64,000 nucleotides of DNA from assembly GCF_947623445.1 (NCBI RefSeq), contig NC_135244.1:4278001-4342000 (forward strand). Reading direction: 5' to 3'. Position 1 is the first letter of the stretch. Every line of letters begins with the position of its first letter. Shown here one piece after another: positions 33,101 to 45,579 of this stretch. The notes beneath the pieces were generated by a model. The model searched no databases. It was not told the DNA's origin and saw only the letters and a program-made list of their open reading frames with translations. The translations under genes were made by a program, and so were the position numbers. The DNA is from Clavelina lepadiformis (taxonomy: Eukaryota; Chordata; Ascidiacea; Aplousobranchia; Clavelinidae).

Positions 33101-34466
33101 GAGCGGCCGTATGTAACACCAAACATGCTTCCAACGCAACCAAGGTACGTGACGATGCTGCAAATTTTGCGTCCGTATCTGCGGTCATGCAAATATTAGC
33201 AAGCGTTCAGCTTCGGAAACAAGTGGTCTGTAAACCGGATTTAACCATAGCTATTATCCCAAGCACGTTACAGTCGTTGAAAAAGCAGAGTCGTAACCAA
33301 GCCATTAAACTCTTTTTGAAGAATTGACTTGAGTCAGGTCGAACTAAAGATCTGAAGCCAAACTTTACAGAAAACAAAATCATTGTTTCTGTCAACAAAA
33401 AACGTTTAAACTGTTTGAAAATTTACTTCGTGTTGCGGCCCGAAGCCGTTCGTGGACAAACAAGCTTTATTTCAAGCAGCACCTCAATGGTTTGGGCAAC
33501 AGAGAGATAAAATCGTTTAACCTTAAAACTGAAATCTAATCAACAAGGATCGACTCAAGTCAACTCTTTTCAAAAATTGACTCGTGTCAGGTCTGGTAAG
33601 GTCGAGTTGGACTCCAATTATTACGACTCTGGAGCAAAGCAGCGTTAAGTTGAAGACTTACGCGTCGGCAAAGTTTCCAAACACAAAAGCTCCGACCAGC
33701 AATCCAGCATAATACAAAGATGTGGACAAAGTGTTCAAGTACAACCGGTCACAAATTAAATCAAACTGAAAAACATTAACTTTTAAATATAACTTCACAC
33801 AGTGTTGAAATTTTAGCTATATATACTTGGTCGTACCTCCGTCACAACCGTTTCAGTGAACAAAGATCGGTCATAATAATATCCTTGGTCGCATGCTATG
33901 GGCGGGTAGGATTGATTTACACAGCTTAAATCACTTCCATCGCAGGCGCTCAAGTTGTACCCGTACCTACCAAACCGATATAACTCATTCAACTTTTTTG
34001 TGATGTTGAAACTTTGGAATACGAAAGCTTATATGCATTAGCTTTTGTACGAGCAGCCTGTTTTTGTTACCTGTAGCACCCATCGTAAGCTTTTAAGTTT
34101 TCATTGTAAGGTGTAGTATAATTGCGTATGTCTTTTTCGGTAAGATCGTTGTAAATTGAAGAATTGTCCAAGGGTGGTACATTGCATCTACAACACACAA
34201 AATATCCTATCTCAGGCTAGCTTAACGCTAATAGATTTGGATAGATAAAACACGATGATTTGCTGTTTGTTGATGTGCTTTAGTATCAAGTTGTTTACTT
34301 TTTTGACTGCATTTATTTACCTGAAATCAGGAGTATCTGCGATGTAAATTGTTGCAAGCGAGTTGAATCCTGGTGTTATATTGTTGTAAGCCAACATAAT
34401 ACCAAAGATAATTTGTGCTCTTCCTATACCTCCCAGTTCCTTTAAAACTGATTCAAAGTGCACCAT
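30161..34466 (-). CDS. SLC22-family organic ion transporter, copy A, 13 exons, 542 aa
   Basis: Exons, 5' to 3' on the minus strand: 34466-34321, 34187-34071, 33966-33837, 33765-33662, 33178-33024, 32952-32828, 32661-32494, 32367-32270, 32008-31926, 31762-31613, 30751-30643, 30561-30443, 30285-30161; phases close. It should be a 12-TM major-facilitator transporter of organic cations, anions or carnitine-like zwitterions; substrate unknown. Seen: the SLC22 N-terminus ([18 protein letters not shown]), a large extracellular loop with several N-glycosylation sites and Cys, CDRLYLNTL, a FADAYGRK loop (the usual MFS G-x-x-x-D-R-x-G-R-R loop with Ala for Arg), [37 protein letters not shown], and [18 protein letters not shown] at the end. 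Length is normal for the family. Exon 6 must end at 32828, because the open reading beyond it breaks phase and alignment. Near-identical to copy B. Confidence 0.95.
30882..31331. mobile_element. hAT-like element in an SLC22 copy A intron, absent from copy B
   Basis: Ends are imperfect inverted repeats (TAGGGCTACCATATGTCC left; the right end reads TAGGCCAACCATATATCC in reverse). Flanks ATTATAGA and ATTATAAA match at 7 of 8 positions. A plus-strand remnant at about 31131-31240 reads like the N-terminal part of a hAT-type transposase ([19 protein letters not shown]), with the CxxC start of a BED-like finger. The corresponding intron of copy B (38812-39192) lacks this insertion. Confidence 0.78.
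33286..33640. repeat. Dispersed ACTCGAGTCA-rich element, copy 2, inside SLC22 copy A
   Basis: It begins near AGAGTCGTAACCAAG and ends near ATTATTACGACTCTGG, so the ends are inverted copies (AGAGTCGTAA / TTACGACTCT). The interior repeats CGACTCAAGTCAAC and TTGACTCGTGTCAGG. The host intron is 483 bp in copy A but 127 bp in copy B (40784-40910), so the insertion is absent there. Confidence 0.65.
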
Positions 34467-34907
34467 TTTGAAGTGAAAACGGACGTTCTGTACTTCGAAA
34501 GAAAGAAATTTTGTTTGAAAATAAATAAGTCCAAATATGATAAGAAATAACAGCAGTTAAGCTTCCTTTAATTTATTTCTTGATGGTTTTTGCTTTTGCT
34601 GGAAGCAATCAAACGCAACTTTAAACTCTAGCTACACCTCATCTAGTAAACTATCGGACTGCAATACATTCTTATTATGTTCTGTTTAGTGGAGTTATAT
34701 AAATTCGCTTTGTTTGTTAACATGCGTAACCCAGGCTCAGGTCCCGAGTTTTCGATTAATATTTCACCAAAATCAACCGCAAGTTATGCAACAGTGAAAA
34801 GGTCTTTTTGTTATGTAATTTAAAAAGAAACATTGATTCGGGATTAAAAAAGGACTTAAATTCAAAAGAATACAGACTAAAAATAAACGTTTTTAAAATA
34901 TATAGGA

Positions 34908-34990
34908 ATGACGTTACAGCAGAGTCATAATAATTCGAGTCACTTTTTTCAACGATCGACTCAACTTGATGCGGATGCGGATACATATTT
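34908..34990. repeat. Dispersed ACTCGAGTCA-rich element, fragment at the unit A boundary
   Basis: CAGAGTCATAATAATTCGAG and CGATCGACTCAACTTGAT match the family at 22316 and 33286. It lies where homology between the two SLC22 units ends. Confidence 0.5.
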
Positions 34991-37624
34991 TAAAGGACTC
35001 GGTAATTCAACAATCCAAATTTATCATATTTTACAATTGTTACTATTGTGGTCGTCATCTGCAAACCTCCAACAGTCCAACATGACGGATAATCAAACGG
35101 CAGGAAACAGACTGGCGTTGTTGCTCTGTTTTGCGGCTGTATAGCAGCAACGTCGACACCGCGCGGTGAATTCAACGCCATTCTGACATTTCCCGTTCAA
35201 CGCTGTGTGCGCGCTAATTATTTGCTTGGATGGTATGTGCTCAACTTTATATATGTCTGTGTGCTCATAGTTATGTCGGAGTAGCAATGTATTACAGTAC
35301 CGCAATAAAAGTTGGTTTTATTAACCTCAGCAAATTTGTAAGCCTACGCGAGGGATTCTAAAGGAAAACTGAAGTCACTTTCAAATTGTTTCATGAAAAA
35401 AGATAAAAATATGCTCGTTCCAAAATTTTAAACAAAACTTTACTATTCTTTTTTAACGAAGTTCATGGTTCAAAACATGGTTAAAGCGCATATGAGATCA
35501 GTGAAAAGTTGCTGTTGCAAGACTCGTTTTGTCGAATTTAGTGGGCGTGTTGGATAATGTTTTTTATACTTTTTCAGTAATGGATGTGTAAAATTCTAGC
35601 CATCAGCTCGATTGCCCCGCAACATATTTGTTTATTTATAATCGAGTTTTTCTCTTTGGGCAAATTTATCTTTAAGGACGCCGCATGCGCGACGTGTTAA
35701 TTGATCGAAGCGATTGCGTGCGTTTTCGTGGTTCAATAACATTTTGTATTCTTTTCTATGTTTGACAGCTGCGAGAGCAAAAATTGTAAAACCGTCCTGT
35801 TAATGTCACTTGGCTTACACGTGGGTTGTTGTTCCTTCTTCATCCTTGGTTTTCGGCTGAAATATACTTCATTTTTATAAGCGCGCATAACATGGGCGAC
35901 AGAAAGCAATTAGGCGTCAGCAGGAACGGGATGCGAGAGACAGCTATCAGTATTTCCCTAAATTCGCACAAGCACCGGTCGTCGCTTGACGGAATGGCGA
36001 CTTTTACATTATTTTACAGGAGCTTTTCTCCGTTGTTGGTTGCCGATCGGCAGAATTGGACTTCTAGTTGCCTTTTTGTTAGTCTCCAACCTTTACAGTG
36101 TTTTTATCCCTGTCGTGGAGCTAATAAATCCCGGTTTGATTTTCTTTTTTTGGTTTAGCCTATAGTCGGCTATAATTAAATCCCCAAATCTGCCGTGTAT
36201 AGAAAGTAAATTCCGGTTCTTTATCACTCGACTGGTTGATGAAGTTAGAAATCCAAAATGAACCGTGTTTGCAGATTGTTACAGTTTCTTTTAATTTTGC
36301 CTGATCGGTGATAGCTGGTCCCCAAAACTTGCTGCTTAGATAAGGTTTTCTACGTATAGCTTTTGCTCGCACTGGCTTTCTCACTAGCTACGCCCTCGAC
36401 CGTGCGTCCAAAATTTCTGCCGCCTAATTCCGGGAAGGACCTTCCTGTTTTCATCACTGCGCATCCAAGCGTCCCCTTCGGAGTGGGACTCGTTCTGGAT
36501 CGTGATTGTTCAACTTCTTTTCTTCATTTGGCTCCACTTAAGATCACTGCATCTCCATCGTTTTCTAAAGCCCAATCGGTCCCCGTTCTTGTAGACGCAG
36601 GAACCACACCAATATTTTCGAGTTTCGCTCCATCCAACGTGTTCGAACTGGATGACAGTTTTTCACCGAGAAAGGAGCAGGCCTGTCTCCCTATTCTTTA
36701 CGTACAGCGGCGTTAACACTAGAATTTATCACCTTTCAACAGGTTTAAATGAAAAATATCCACTTAGTAAACATTACTATATATGACATTAGGAAGCTAA
36801 CAAAACGTTCTGCAGAAAGTGAACAACATAGGCATTTCAAAAAGAGTTAGACCATAGGCAAAATTAGAAAAATTGTTTTCCATTGTACAAAAAGCATCAG
36901 AGTGATTGAGAAGTAGTCATAGCAAGTAAAAAGGTTTTATACTACCGTGCTGCATGATGTAAGTTATATGAGCCCGTAGCAATATTTGTCCATTCTGGAT
37001 AGACGAGATAGTAGCCTATAGTGTGAAAATCTTTATCCATGGACTGAGGAAAGTCGTTCCACGACTCAAAACCGGCGAAGGTTTCTCCTCGCTTCAGCCT
37101 TGGTTACCGAGCTAGCAATTTTCGTGCAAGTTACGATTGTCAAAAATTTTTTTTTTGGATTTCGATTTTTTATATCGTATTGCCCGAAACTGGAATTGTT
37201 TACCTGGTGTATAGTTCACTAAATTGAAGCATGCGTCGTAAACACCTTACCCAAGAACATTACAAAGATAGCGCTACTGAAAACTGAGCACGGAACACAG
37301 GTTGTGTTATTGCGAACCTATAGCGCTCTCACCATTCGGCAACCGAGCCGACTAGGTACGAAGTCTGACTAGGTGTATTAGAACTTAGAGAAAATGGCAA
37401 AGGAATGTTTTCGGTGAAAAAAGCCATCATTAATACCCAATATGAAAGGGCTATATTCTATAGAATGAAAGAAAACAAATGAGAGATTACTTTGGCAAAG
37501 TGTTTGTTGTTGTTTGCCGTTTCAGCCTTTCGTAATTACAGATACTTTTTTAACAACTTTCTTAACTTTTATTTGTTTTTGATGATATATGACCTTAGCA
37601 ACGTGTTTTTTCCATTTTGTAAGA
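34991..37624. other. Unique spacer between the duplicated SLC22 units
   Basis: No exon with supporting splice context is seen. The open frame at 36363-36716 begins with TTG, is more GC-rich than its surroundings and has no recognisable motif; coding status unknown. One copy of an unnamed dispersed repeat lies at about 37088-37370. The promoter of copy A lies towards the left end. Confidence 0.45.
37088..37370. repeat. Unnamed dispersed repeat, copy 1
   Basis: Contains GGTTACCGAGCTAGCA followed by a T-rich tract, then TATAGCGC, and near the other end CGGCAACCGAGCCGAC. The same landmarks occur in the same order and orientation at 45580-45945. No open frame or standard transposon end was found. 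Confidence 0.55.
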
Positions 37625-38233
37625 ACCAAAACAAAATTAAACAACAAGCGACCAGGAAGAACAGCTAAAATTACTATTTATATCAACAACATAATTTGCA
37701 GCTTATGGGAAGTAAAAAGCTGAATAAATTTTCGGTCGCACATTAATAGGAACTGTATAAAATTATAAATATAAAAATTACAATCATGCATAATCTTATC
37801 TATCTACAACATAATCTATTTCTTGCGTTGACTAAAAAAGCTGAATAAATGTTCGTTTGCACATTAATTGCAACTGTATAAAAATATTATGCATGGGTAA
37901 AAAGTACAACTGTTGATAAACGTTGATCACGATTTCCGGCAAATCTTTTATCACAATTATAACAGTACGTATAGGATTAGGTCGCTATATACAACTATAT
38001 AGTCAAAGCTTGGTGCTGTGTTGTTCAAACGATTTGTTCACTTCACCCAAATTTTCATTAACGCTTTCTTTAGCATTTCTGTAATACAATTTCCACTTAA
38101 GCCAACGTATAGCCACACGCTATGTATTTACATGTATTAAGGTTCATTAAAATTATCACCGAAAATATTCAAAATAAAAGCTTAGCAATAGGATAAAAAT
38201 GCAATGCGAGGTTCTAAATCGTGATACATGTTA

Positions 38234-41200
38234 TCATTCTACAAACCCTCTTTTATTTCTCCACGTCCTGTAATATTCTTCCGCCTCTTGCAGAGTTTCC
38301 ATCGTCGGTATGTTGTTTGTTTCGGGCAATAACAAAGACAGAACGGCGCATATCGTTCCTATAAGGATGGTTAGATTAACACCGTTACTGTAGTGCAAAG
38401 TTTTGTAGAATTTCTGTATAGTAAGCACCAAACTAAAGCATTGAACTTAACTTTATCGGCAAAAACACGCACGTTTATTCTTAATCGTTAAATGTGTATC
38501 TAAATAACGTACCTAATACACCAAATATGGTGTTGGGCAACCAATAAATTTCATACTGCAAGTTAAGAATGTAAGGTGCAAGAATTGAACCAATTCTGGC
38601 CGAAATTATCCCAATGCCTAATCCATTAGTCCTGCATATGCACGATTTAAGCTATTTTGTTTGAGAATTGTTACTTTAATTGATAAATGCCAATAAAAGT
38701 ACCTCAGTTCTGTTGGATAGAGTTCAGATGTTAAAGCGTAGAGGACTGAATATGACCCGGTCACACCAAACATGGCGACAAAAGTTAGCACAAGTCCCAG
38801 AGTTTTTAAGGCTGAAGAAAAATTCGTTTTAACTTTTATAATAAAGGGTTTCTTGGATCGGTTTGAAACTGGTTACCGGTTCTTTGGTTACTTATTTCGT
38901 TACTTGATCAATTCGGTAATTATCTTCAAAAATTAATTAGATGAATAAGTGACTAGCCTATGTCTTCATCTGTAATCAAATAACTGAATAAGAAACCACA
39001 TAACAGACAACTAAATTTAAATTTTGAACATGCAACTCAATAAGCAACCGGTAATTAGCTTTACACGGATTTCTTACCGGTATCTTCCTATTTACATCAA
39101 CCACAGACGCTTCCTTTAAAAAATTTCTTTCTTTATTTGTTTAAAGTTGAAATTTATAGAAACACTTTATTGCATTCAACTTCTCGACATACTTTGATCA
39201 TCCTCGGCAAAATAATTCACAACCACACTTGCTATGAGGCCGCACCCTGCCAGGAATATCATGAATGCGTGAATGAGTCGTCTCCCGACTTTGTTCAAAA
39301 ATGGAAGACAGACAAATTTCGACGCTGCACCCAAGGCGGCATCTTTGCAAAAACAGCACATGCAGATGCAAATCGCAACTCAATTACTGTTGCTAGTGAT
39401 GGTCAGGTCAACATGCAGTATATGTAGCTACTAGTAACATAACATAGAATTTTAATGCGATGAAAAACTATGTATAATCTTTTTATGGAAGAATTGTTTG
39501 ACAGGTTACTGATTGTGTTGTTGACGAAGAAATCTCCTGACAAGTTTCCTGTATTTAAAGTGATTCCGAAATATACAACACTGTTGGTAAACCTGAAACA
39601 TATTAGCTAACATAAACTCGGAGATTACTTATCTTAAAATCGTTTGTAAACTTATATGCGAACGTCTATAAGTTTCGAAATCAATTGTTTTCAGAGACCA
39701 TAAGTTTACTTTTAACTTGTATTTAAATGTCGGCATAAATTCATTTTTAACAAGACATATTTTATTAAGCTGTAAAATGTAAAATATCGGTAAAGTAACT
39801 ATACAAGTTAGTAAATACGTTTGGTTAATTGTATCTTCTATAAGACCGATTCTCATTCGTATAAATCTACTTACCAGGCATATATCAAGTTAAGTGTGAC
39901 CAGCAAAGAGTACTTGTGCTTAAACAGCTCGATGCTGGAGTATTTTTTAACTGGTTCAAGTTTTTCTGTTGTCTTAACAGCGTAAAAGTAAAGAGATGAA
40001 TATTGTTAACCATAGCTTTGTGCATTCCTGCGTATCCCCAAACATTTAAAGCAATTTAGTTATTAGAGTTAATTTAACTGGAAAAGTGAAATAAATTACT
40101 TTATCCTCCCACAATGCGTCGCTTAGTTCAACTTTATTGATGCGTGCCATCAGCTTGGACACCTTTATTCCCTCATTGTCACGATTTTTTACGAAAAGCC
40201 AGCGCGGTGATTCCGGAAGAATCAAAACGAAAAGCAGGAAAGGAAGCCCAACCAGCGTGTTGACGAGCTGTATAATTTTAATATAACAAAGCTATTTACG
40301 ATACGTATTGATGGAAGCATTTACAAATGCTTTCATTGGCCATAACTTTTTGATGAAAAAGCTTCTGTTATTTGCTTTGACATCGATTAGTCACCAGAAC
40401 AAACCACAGTACGTTATAGCTCCGAGCAGTACCATTATATTGTGCCAGTCTCTCCAGTTGTACGCAATTGCGGTTGCAATAAAGTAGCCAAATGAATAAA
40501 AAAGATGATAGAACATAGCGAAGGAACTTCTCCATTCTGTGCCGACAATTTCCATAACTGTGCAAGAAATTTCACGTTATGGCGAGCTATTGCTAGAAAC
40601 ATTCACAAATAACAGCGTTGTTTTATACCGTATGCGAAAGTTGCGATCCCCGTGCCACAGGCGAAAAAGGCCCCCAACACGCGAAATATGATATACAGCG
40701 TCATCGAGCGGCCGTACGTAACACCAAACATGCTTCCAACGCAGCCAAGGTACGCGATCATAGCACATATTTTGCGTCCGTACCTGCGGTCATGCAAATA
40801 TTGGGGAATGTTCAGCTTTGAAAGCAAGCGGTTTGAAAACCTTATCTAAACACAACCATTATCCAAAGCACACAGTCGTTGAACAAAGTGTTGTTAAGGT
40901 GAAGGCTCACGCGTCGGCAAAGTTTCCAAATACTAAAGCTCCAACCAGCAATCCAGCATAATACAAAGATGTCGACAAAGTGTTCAAGTACAACCGGTCA
41001 CAAATTAAATCAAACTGAAAAACATTAACTTTTAAATATAACTTCTCACAGTGTTGAAATTTTAGCTGTATACTTGGTCGTACCTCCGTCACAACCGTTT
41101 CAGTAAACAAAGATCGGTCGTAGTAATATCCTTGGTCGCATGCTATGGGCGGGTAGGATTGATTAACACAGCTTAAATCACTTCCATCGCAGGCGCTCAA

Positions 41201-41712
41201 GTTGTACCCGTACCTACCAAACCGATATAATTCATTCAACTTTTTTTGGATGTTGAAAATTTGAAATACGAAAGCTTATATGCATTAGCTTTGGTACGAG
41301 CAGCCTGTCTTTGTTACCTGTAGCACCCATCGTAAGCTTTTAAGTTTTGATTGTAAGGTGTAGTATAATTACGTATGTCTTCTTCGGTTAGATCGTTGTA
41401 AATTGAAGAATTGTCTAAGGGTGGTACATTGCATCTGCAACGCATAAAACGTAACATTATATGGTCCAAGTTAAACGGAGATAGATATTATAGATTACTA
41501 AGCAAACTGATTTTGTTGAATGTACTTCAGCATCAAGTTATTTACTTTTAGACTGCATTTATTTACCTGAAATCAGGAGTATCTGCAATATAAATTGTTG
41601 CTATCGAGTTGAATCCTGGTATTATGGTGCTGCAAGCTAAAATAAGACCAACGATAATTTGTGCTCTTCCTATACCTCCTAGTTCCTTTAAAACTGATTC
41701 AAAGTGCACCAT
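38234..41712 (-). CDS. SLC22-family organic ion transporter, copy B, 13 exons, 542 aa
   Basis: Exons, 5' to 3' on the minus strand: 41712-41567, 41434-41318, 41213-41084, 41014-40911, 40783-40629, 40557-40433, 40267-40100, 39972-39875, 39592-39510, 39342-39193, 38811-38703, 38631-38513, 38358-38234. Every exon has exactly the length and phase of its partner in copy A, and no stop or frameshift is present, so both copies look functional. Family landmarks are the same (SLC22 N-terminus, glycosylated loop, [29 protein letters not shown]). Differences are scattered: copy B has [12 protein letters not shown] where A has [12 protein letters not shown] in TM1, and [16 protein letters not shown] where A has [18 protein letters not shown]-segment changes could alter substrate choice (inference). 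Its start-codon context (minus strand) is the same as in copy A. Confidence 0.95.
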
Positions 41713-42180
41713 TTTGGAAATAAAAAGTGGATGCGCTGTACTTTGAAAGAAGTAAATCTTGTTTGAAAATAAATAAGTTAAAATATGATAAGAAATAAGA
41801 GCAGTTAAACTTCCTTTAGGTTTTTTTCTTAATGGTTTTTGCTTTTGCTGGAAGCAATCAAACGCAACTTTAAACTCCAGCTACACTTTAACCAGCAAAC
41901 TATCGGACTGCAATAAAGCTGCATATATGTTCTATTTATAGTTAAACTAAAATTTCGCGTTGTTTGTTGATTTACGCAATCCAACCTCAGGTCCAGAGTT
42001 TTCGTTTAATATTTTACCAAAGTAAACCGCAAAATATACAACAATGACACGCACCCTTTGTTATGTAACTACAGTACAAATAAAGTTACATTAATCAGGA
42101 TATTAAAAAAAAGTATTTGAATTCCAAAATATAAGGATGAACGCTTTTTAAAAAATATATATATATATGGATTTTACTAA

Positions 42181-42215
42181 ACAGAGTCGCAATTAATTGA
42201 TTCAAGTCAATATTT
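42181..42215. repeat. Dispersed ACTCGAGTCA-rich element, fragment at the unit B boundary
   Basis: CAGAGTCGCAATTAATTGAT followed by TCAAGTCAA matches the start of the family. Its position relative to SLC22 copy B equals that of the 34908 fragment relative to copy A. Confidence 0.4.
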
Positions 42216-43822
42216 CGAATGTTTCAGCATTGAAATATAAAACGAAATTTTATTTTTCCGAACTCACTAAGACTTAAATGTAAATCGAAATTAAGTTTGT
42301 TTGTCTACCAACGCGTACAGCGCAGCAAAATGGAGTTAATTAAGACTGGTTATGGAATTCTGATTAAGTGATTCATGATAAAGCGTTTTAAAGCGGAGAG
42401 TAAAGAGCTTAATCACTGCACACCGTGAAATATATGATTAAATCTGGTGAAATGATATCGTGTTTTTTTATCACGCGCACGCTTTTCTTTTTTTCTGAAA
42501 TATTTTTTGAAAAAAAAATTATTTAAACAAAAAATGTTTGTTGAAAAAACGAGGTATTTATATAGTTTTTGTGTTTTAGTGATTCTATTGTTTTGTTTTT
42601 AGGTATTTTTCTTTTGTCAACGTAAACGAATTTTGGTTTGGTGGCCGTGCTAAATTTCCAGAGCTATTGGAGCGATTGCATTTAACGAAAAACGAGTCCA
42701 TGAGCAAATTGTAGAAATTTATGAAAATATTGTGTGATTTCGTTATCCGTTGTATCGCTGCGTTTAGATTCGTATATTTTAAAATGGGTGGTTTGTGGAC
42801 AGGTATGGTAACTATTTAAAATGTTTTACACGTAAGCTGTTGTGTTGTGCTAACAATCGGAATCGTTATTTGAAGTTCCCCCTTATACAGCTGTCATCAA
42901 ACAGACGCTAGTCTCTCCGAAAAGTTAATATAGGATAAACATATAGTTTTCATTATGTCGATGGCCACAAAAATGCCGTATGTTGCTCCCTCTGTAACGT
43001 TATATGGGAGAAAGGTTTTGATTGCTCTTGTGACGTCATTAGTAAAGCGTGGCAAAGCAAAATTTGAAAAAAAGTTTTAAGAAGGCACCCCAAGCGCAAA
43101 GTTTTTGCATCTTATTAGTGTATATACTCGATCATTGGTAATAACTACCGAAGTTTGAGACAGTCGCATCTTTTGAATATTATCAAGAGGCAGGCGAGCC
43201 CAAATCGCCACAGATGGTGACAACGAATGACCTGAACACGCAACTTCCCTCTTTTAGCCTATATCCCATTCAATCTTGGTTCACATCCTTCTTCATGAGT
43301 CTACGATCGACCCAACGTAACTAGCTAGTTTTCCGTGCAGTGAAACTCCGGTGATTACGCTCTTCGAAGGGGGAAGTAGAGTAGCGTCTCGCTTGCCGCT
43401 GCTATTGAAGGCACCCGCCACATTATATACAAGTAGTGTTTGCTTTCACACTTCGTGTACAAATACTTGCTCATTGATCAAAACATTCGAATATTAAGAC
43501 GAGTATTTTGCCACATCGAGAGTTAAGTGCAAAGTAGGCTACTTCTACCTTAATTAGCCTCTTCTTGTGTGGTTTGGTGTAAGCCATAGGCGGATACTAG
43601 AAACTGCGAGAGAAAGTTGTTAATGCCTTTGTAATTAATTTCGCATTCTTACTTTATAGCGCATTATATTCTGATACATATTGCTGAAATCATAAGAATA
43701 ATAAAAAGTTTCGGAAAGGCGATCAGTTATATATTGCAGCCCGAGCAAAATAAAAATCTATTTGAAATTTAATTTGCGGAAAAAATCTTGTATTGAAATT
43801 GACAAACAAGTACCAATTTAAG

Positions 43823-44574
43823 TAGGCTTACCATACGTCCCGTTTAAGCCGGGACAGTCCCGCTTTTAAAGGCTTTGTCCCGGGGTCCCGGTCAGTCAAC
43901 CGAAAGTCCCGCTTTGGCATTTACTCAGCCATCATTGCCCCACACTACACGAATATTAGCATGTTGTGATTGGTCTGTTTAGCTAACTTGCTGAAGAGTG
44001 ATGCGTGTTCTTGTTTCATTGTATTAAATGTGAAAGTATTCGTTACGTCATTGCAGCTGGTAATTAATCCAGTAGTGAGTTGATTGTTAGCGCATTCGCT
44101 TGTTCAGTAATAGTAGCCTAGGCTAGGAGGAGGAGATGATCTTTTTGCAGTTACGTTATTGAAAGAACTTATTTCGTATACGGTACCGGTACTTGTTTGC
44201 ATTTCCTTCTGCAAAAACCATTTGAATGTGAAAGCCCTTATCACCTGCAAAATTAAAACTGACTTTTCCTGCTGTGATTTTTATGAGAAAATGAAGTCGA
44301 ATATAGACTTCTGGAAGAAAGTAGCCTATTGTCTACAGAAAAGTATGATTGGACGATTATCTAAATTTACAAATGCTTGAACATTGTTTTGTTTCCTAGT
44401 AAAATCCATTATTTTAGCTTTTCTTGGTGTCTTACTACTTCAGTTGTCCCTGACGATAGGAATCCAAAATAGTCTCATATGCCTACTTCTAGTAAAATAT
44501 GAACCACATTTATCTGATAGGGCTCGTTGTTCTGAAGTGTCCCGGTTTTCAATCACAAAAATATGGTAAGCCTA
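43823..44574. mobile_element. hAT-like element with perfect 8-bp duplication
   Basis: Terminal inverted repeat TAGGCTTACCATA is exact at both ends, followed on the left by CGTCCCGTTTAAGCCGGGAC. AATTTAAG flanks both sides exactly (43815-43822 and 44575-44582). The 752-bp interior has no convincing transposase. The ends resemble those of the element at 30882 (TAGG..TACCATA.GTCC), so the two are probably related families. Confidence 0.85.
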
Positions 44575-45579
44575 AATTTAAGTACAGTACCAAAAAACAA
44601 TCAAGCAAACCCAAGTATTGAGAAATTAATGGACGATTCGAGTATTTTTGAGTAAGTGGATTTGTCGTGTACCTAACTCTTATTTGATTCGACTCAAAGT
44701 TGCAGCGGCCTGGGTGGTATTTTTTAATACCATTACATCATTTCCCGCAAAAGTTCTCTAGTTATTGATTGAAGTTCATGAACTTGTTTTTTAATAAACA
44801 CTTCAACTGTCGATTGATATTTGGAAACTTGCTCGGAATAACTTCGTGTTAACACTCCTTTTAGTAGGTTCCCAGGTTGTTTTTCAGCAACTATTGTGAT
44901 AAAAAGTCTTTATCGGAAATGCCCGCTTCTTAAGCTTAACACTGAATAAATTCATCCATGTCTCAATGTGTCAGTTTCAGCTATATATAACTCCCATTGT
45001 CTAAACATTGTTTTGCTTGCTGTATCTGCTACGACTCGCTGCGATTTTCATGTCGAACATTTTAACTCCCATCGCTTTCACGATATATAAGCTCGCACTT
45101 CTACCAGCGAGCAGAGTTAGCCGAGTGAATCACCGAAATCAACAGATAAGACATGTTGATTGGAACTCAATAGACATCTTATAAACAGTACTATTAATTT
45201 TGTTCTTGCTTATTCGTATTATTGAGAAAGTGTACACCACCTGTAATGAAAACTAATTCTGTTGTAATATTAAAACCTTTCGGTCGACAAAAGGTTAGAG
45301 CATTCTAACCGCACGCAACAATAGAGTCAGATAATTCAACAGGTAAATTAAGTAAAGGTACCTTCATAAGTCAAAAGGGTCTCTTCAGAGTAAAGAACCA
45401 CTCAAGCTGTAAGCATTGTCCAAAGAAGTATTTATTAGATGACTGATTGATCATATTTTTCCATACAAAATCCATACAATCGTTTAAGAATAACTTCGAA
45501 GTTACCGGTTGATTTTGTTTGGTTGCATTCAAACAAAGTTTGTAGAACCACAATCCAATTTATTGTTGTTTATGATACC

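Larger units (their letters stand above)
29670..34990. repeat. Tandem segmental duplication, unit A (carries SLC22 copy A)
   Basis: This unit matches 37625-42215 in the same order and orientation, including exons, many introns and both flanks. Shared flank examples are AACAAAATTAAACAAC at the left and CTTTTGCTGGAAGCAATC upstream of the start codon. It is longer than unit B mainly because of two insertions in introns (30882-31331 and about 33286-33640). Confidence 0.9.
37625..42215. repeat. Tandem segmental duplication, unit B (carries SLC22 copy B)
   Basis: Collinear with 29670-34990. At its left end (about 37680-37870) a segment is itself partly duplicated: CTGAATAAATNTTCG-type sequence with the following CACATTAAT occurs twice, about 110 bp apart. 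Confidence 0.9.
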
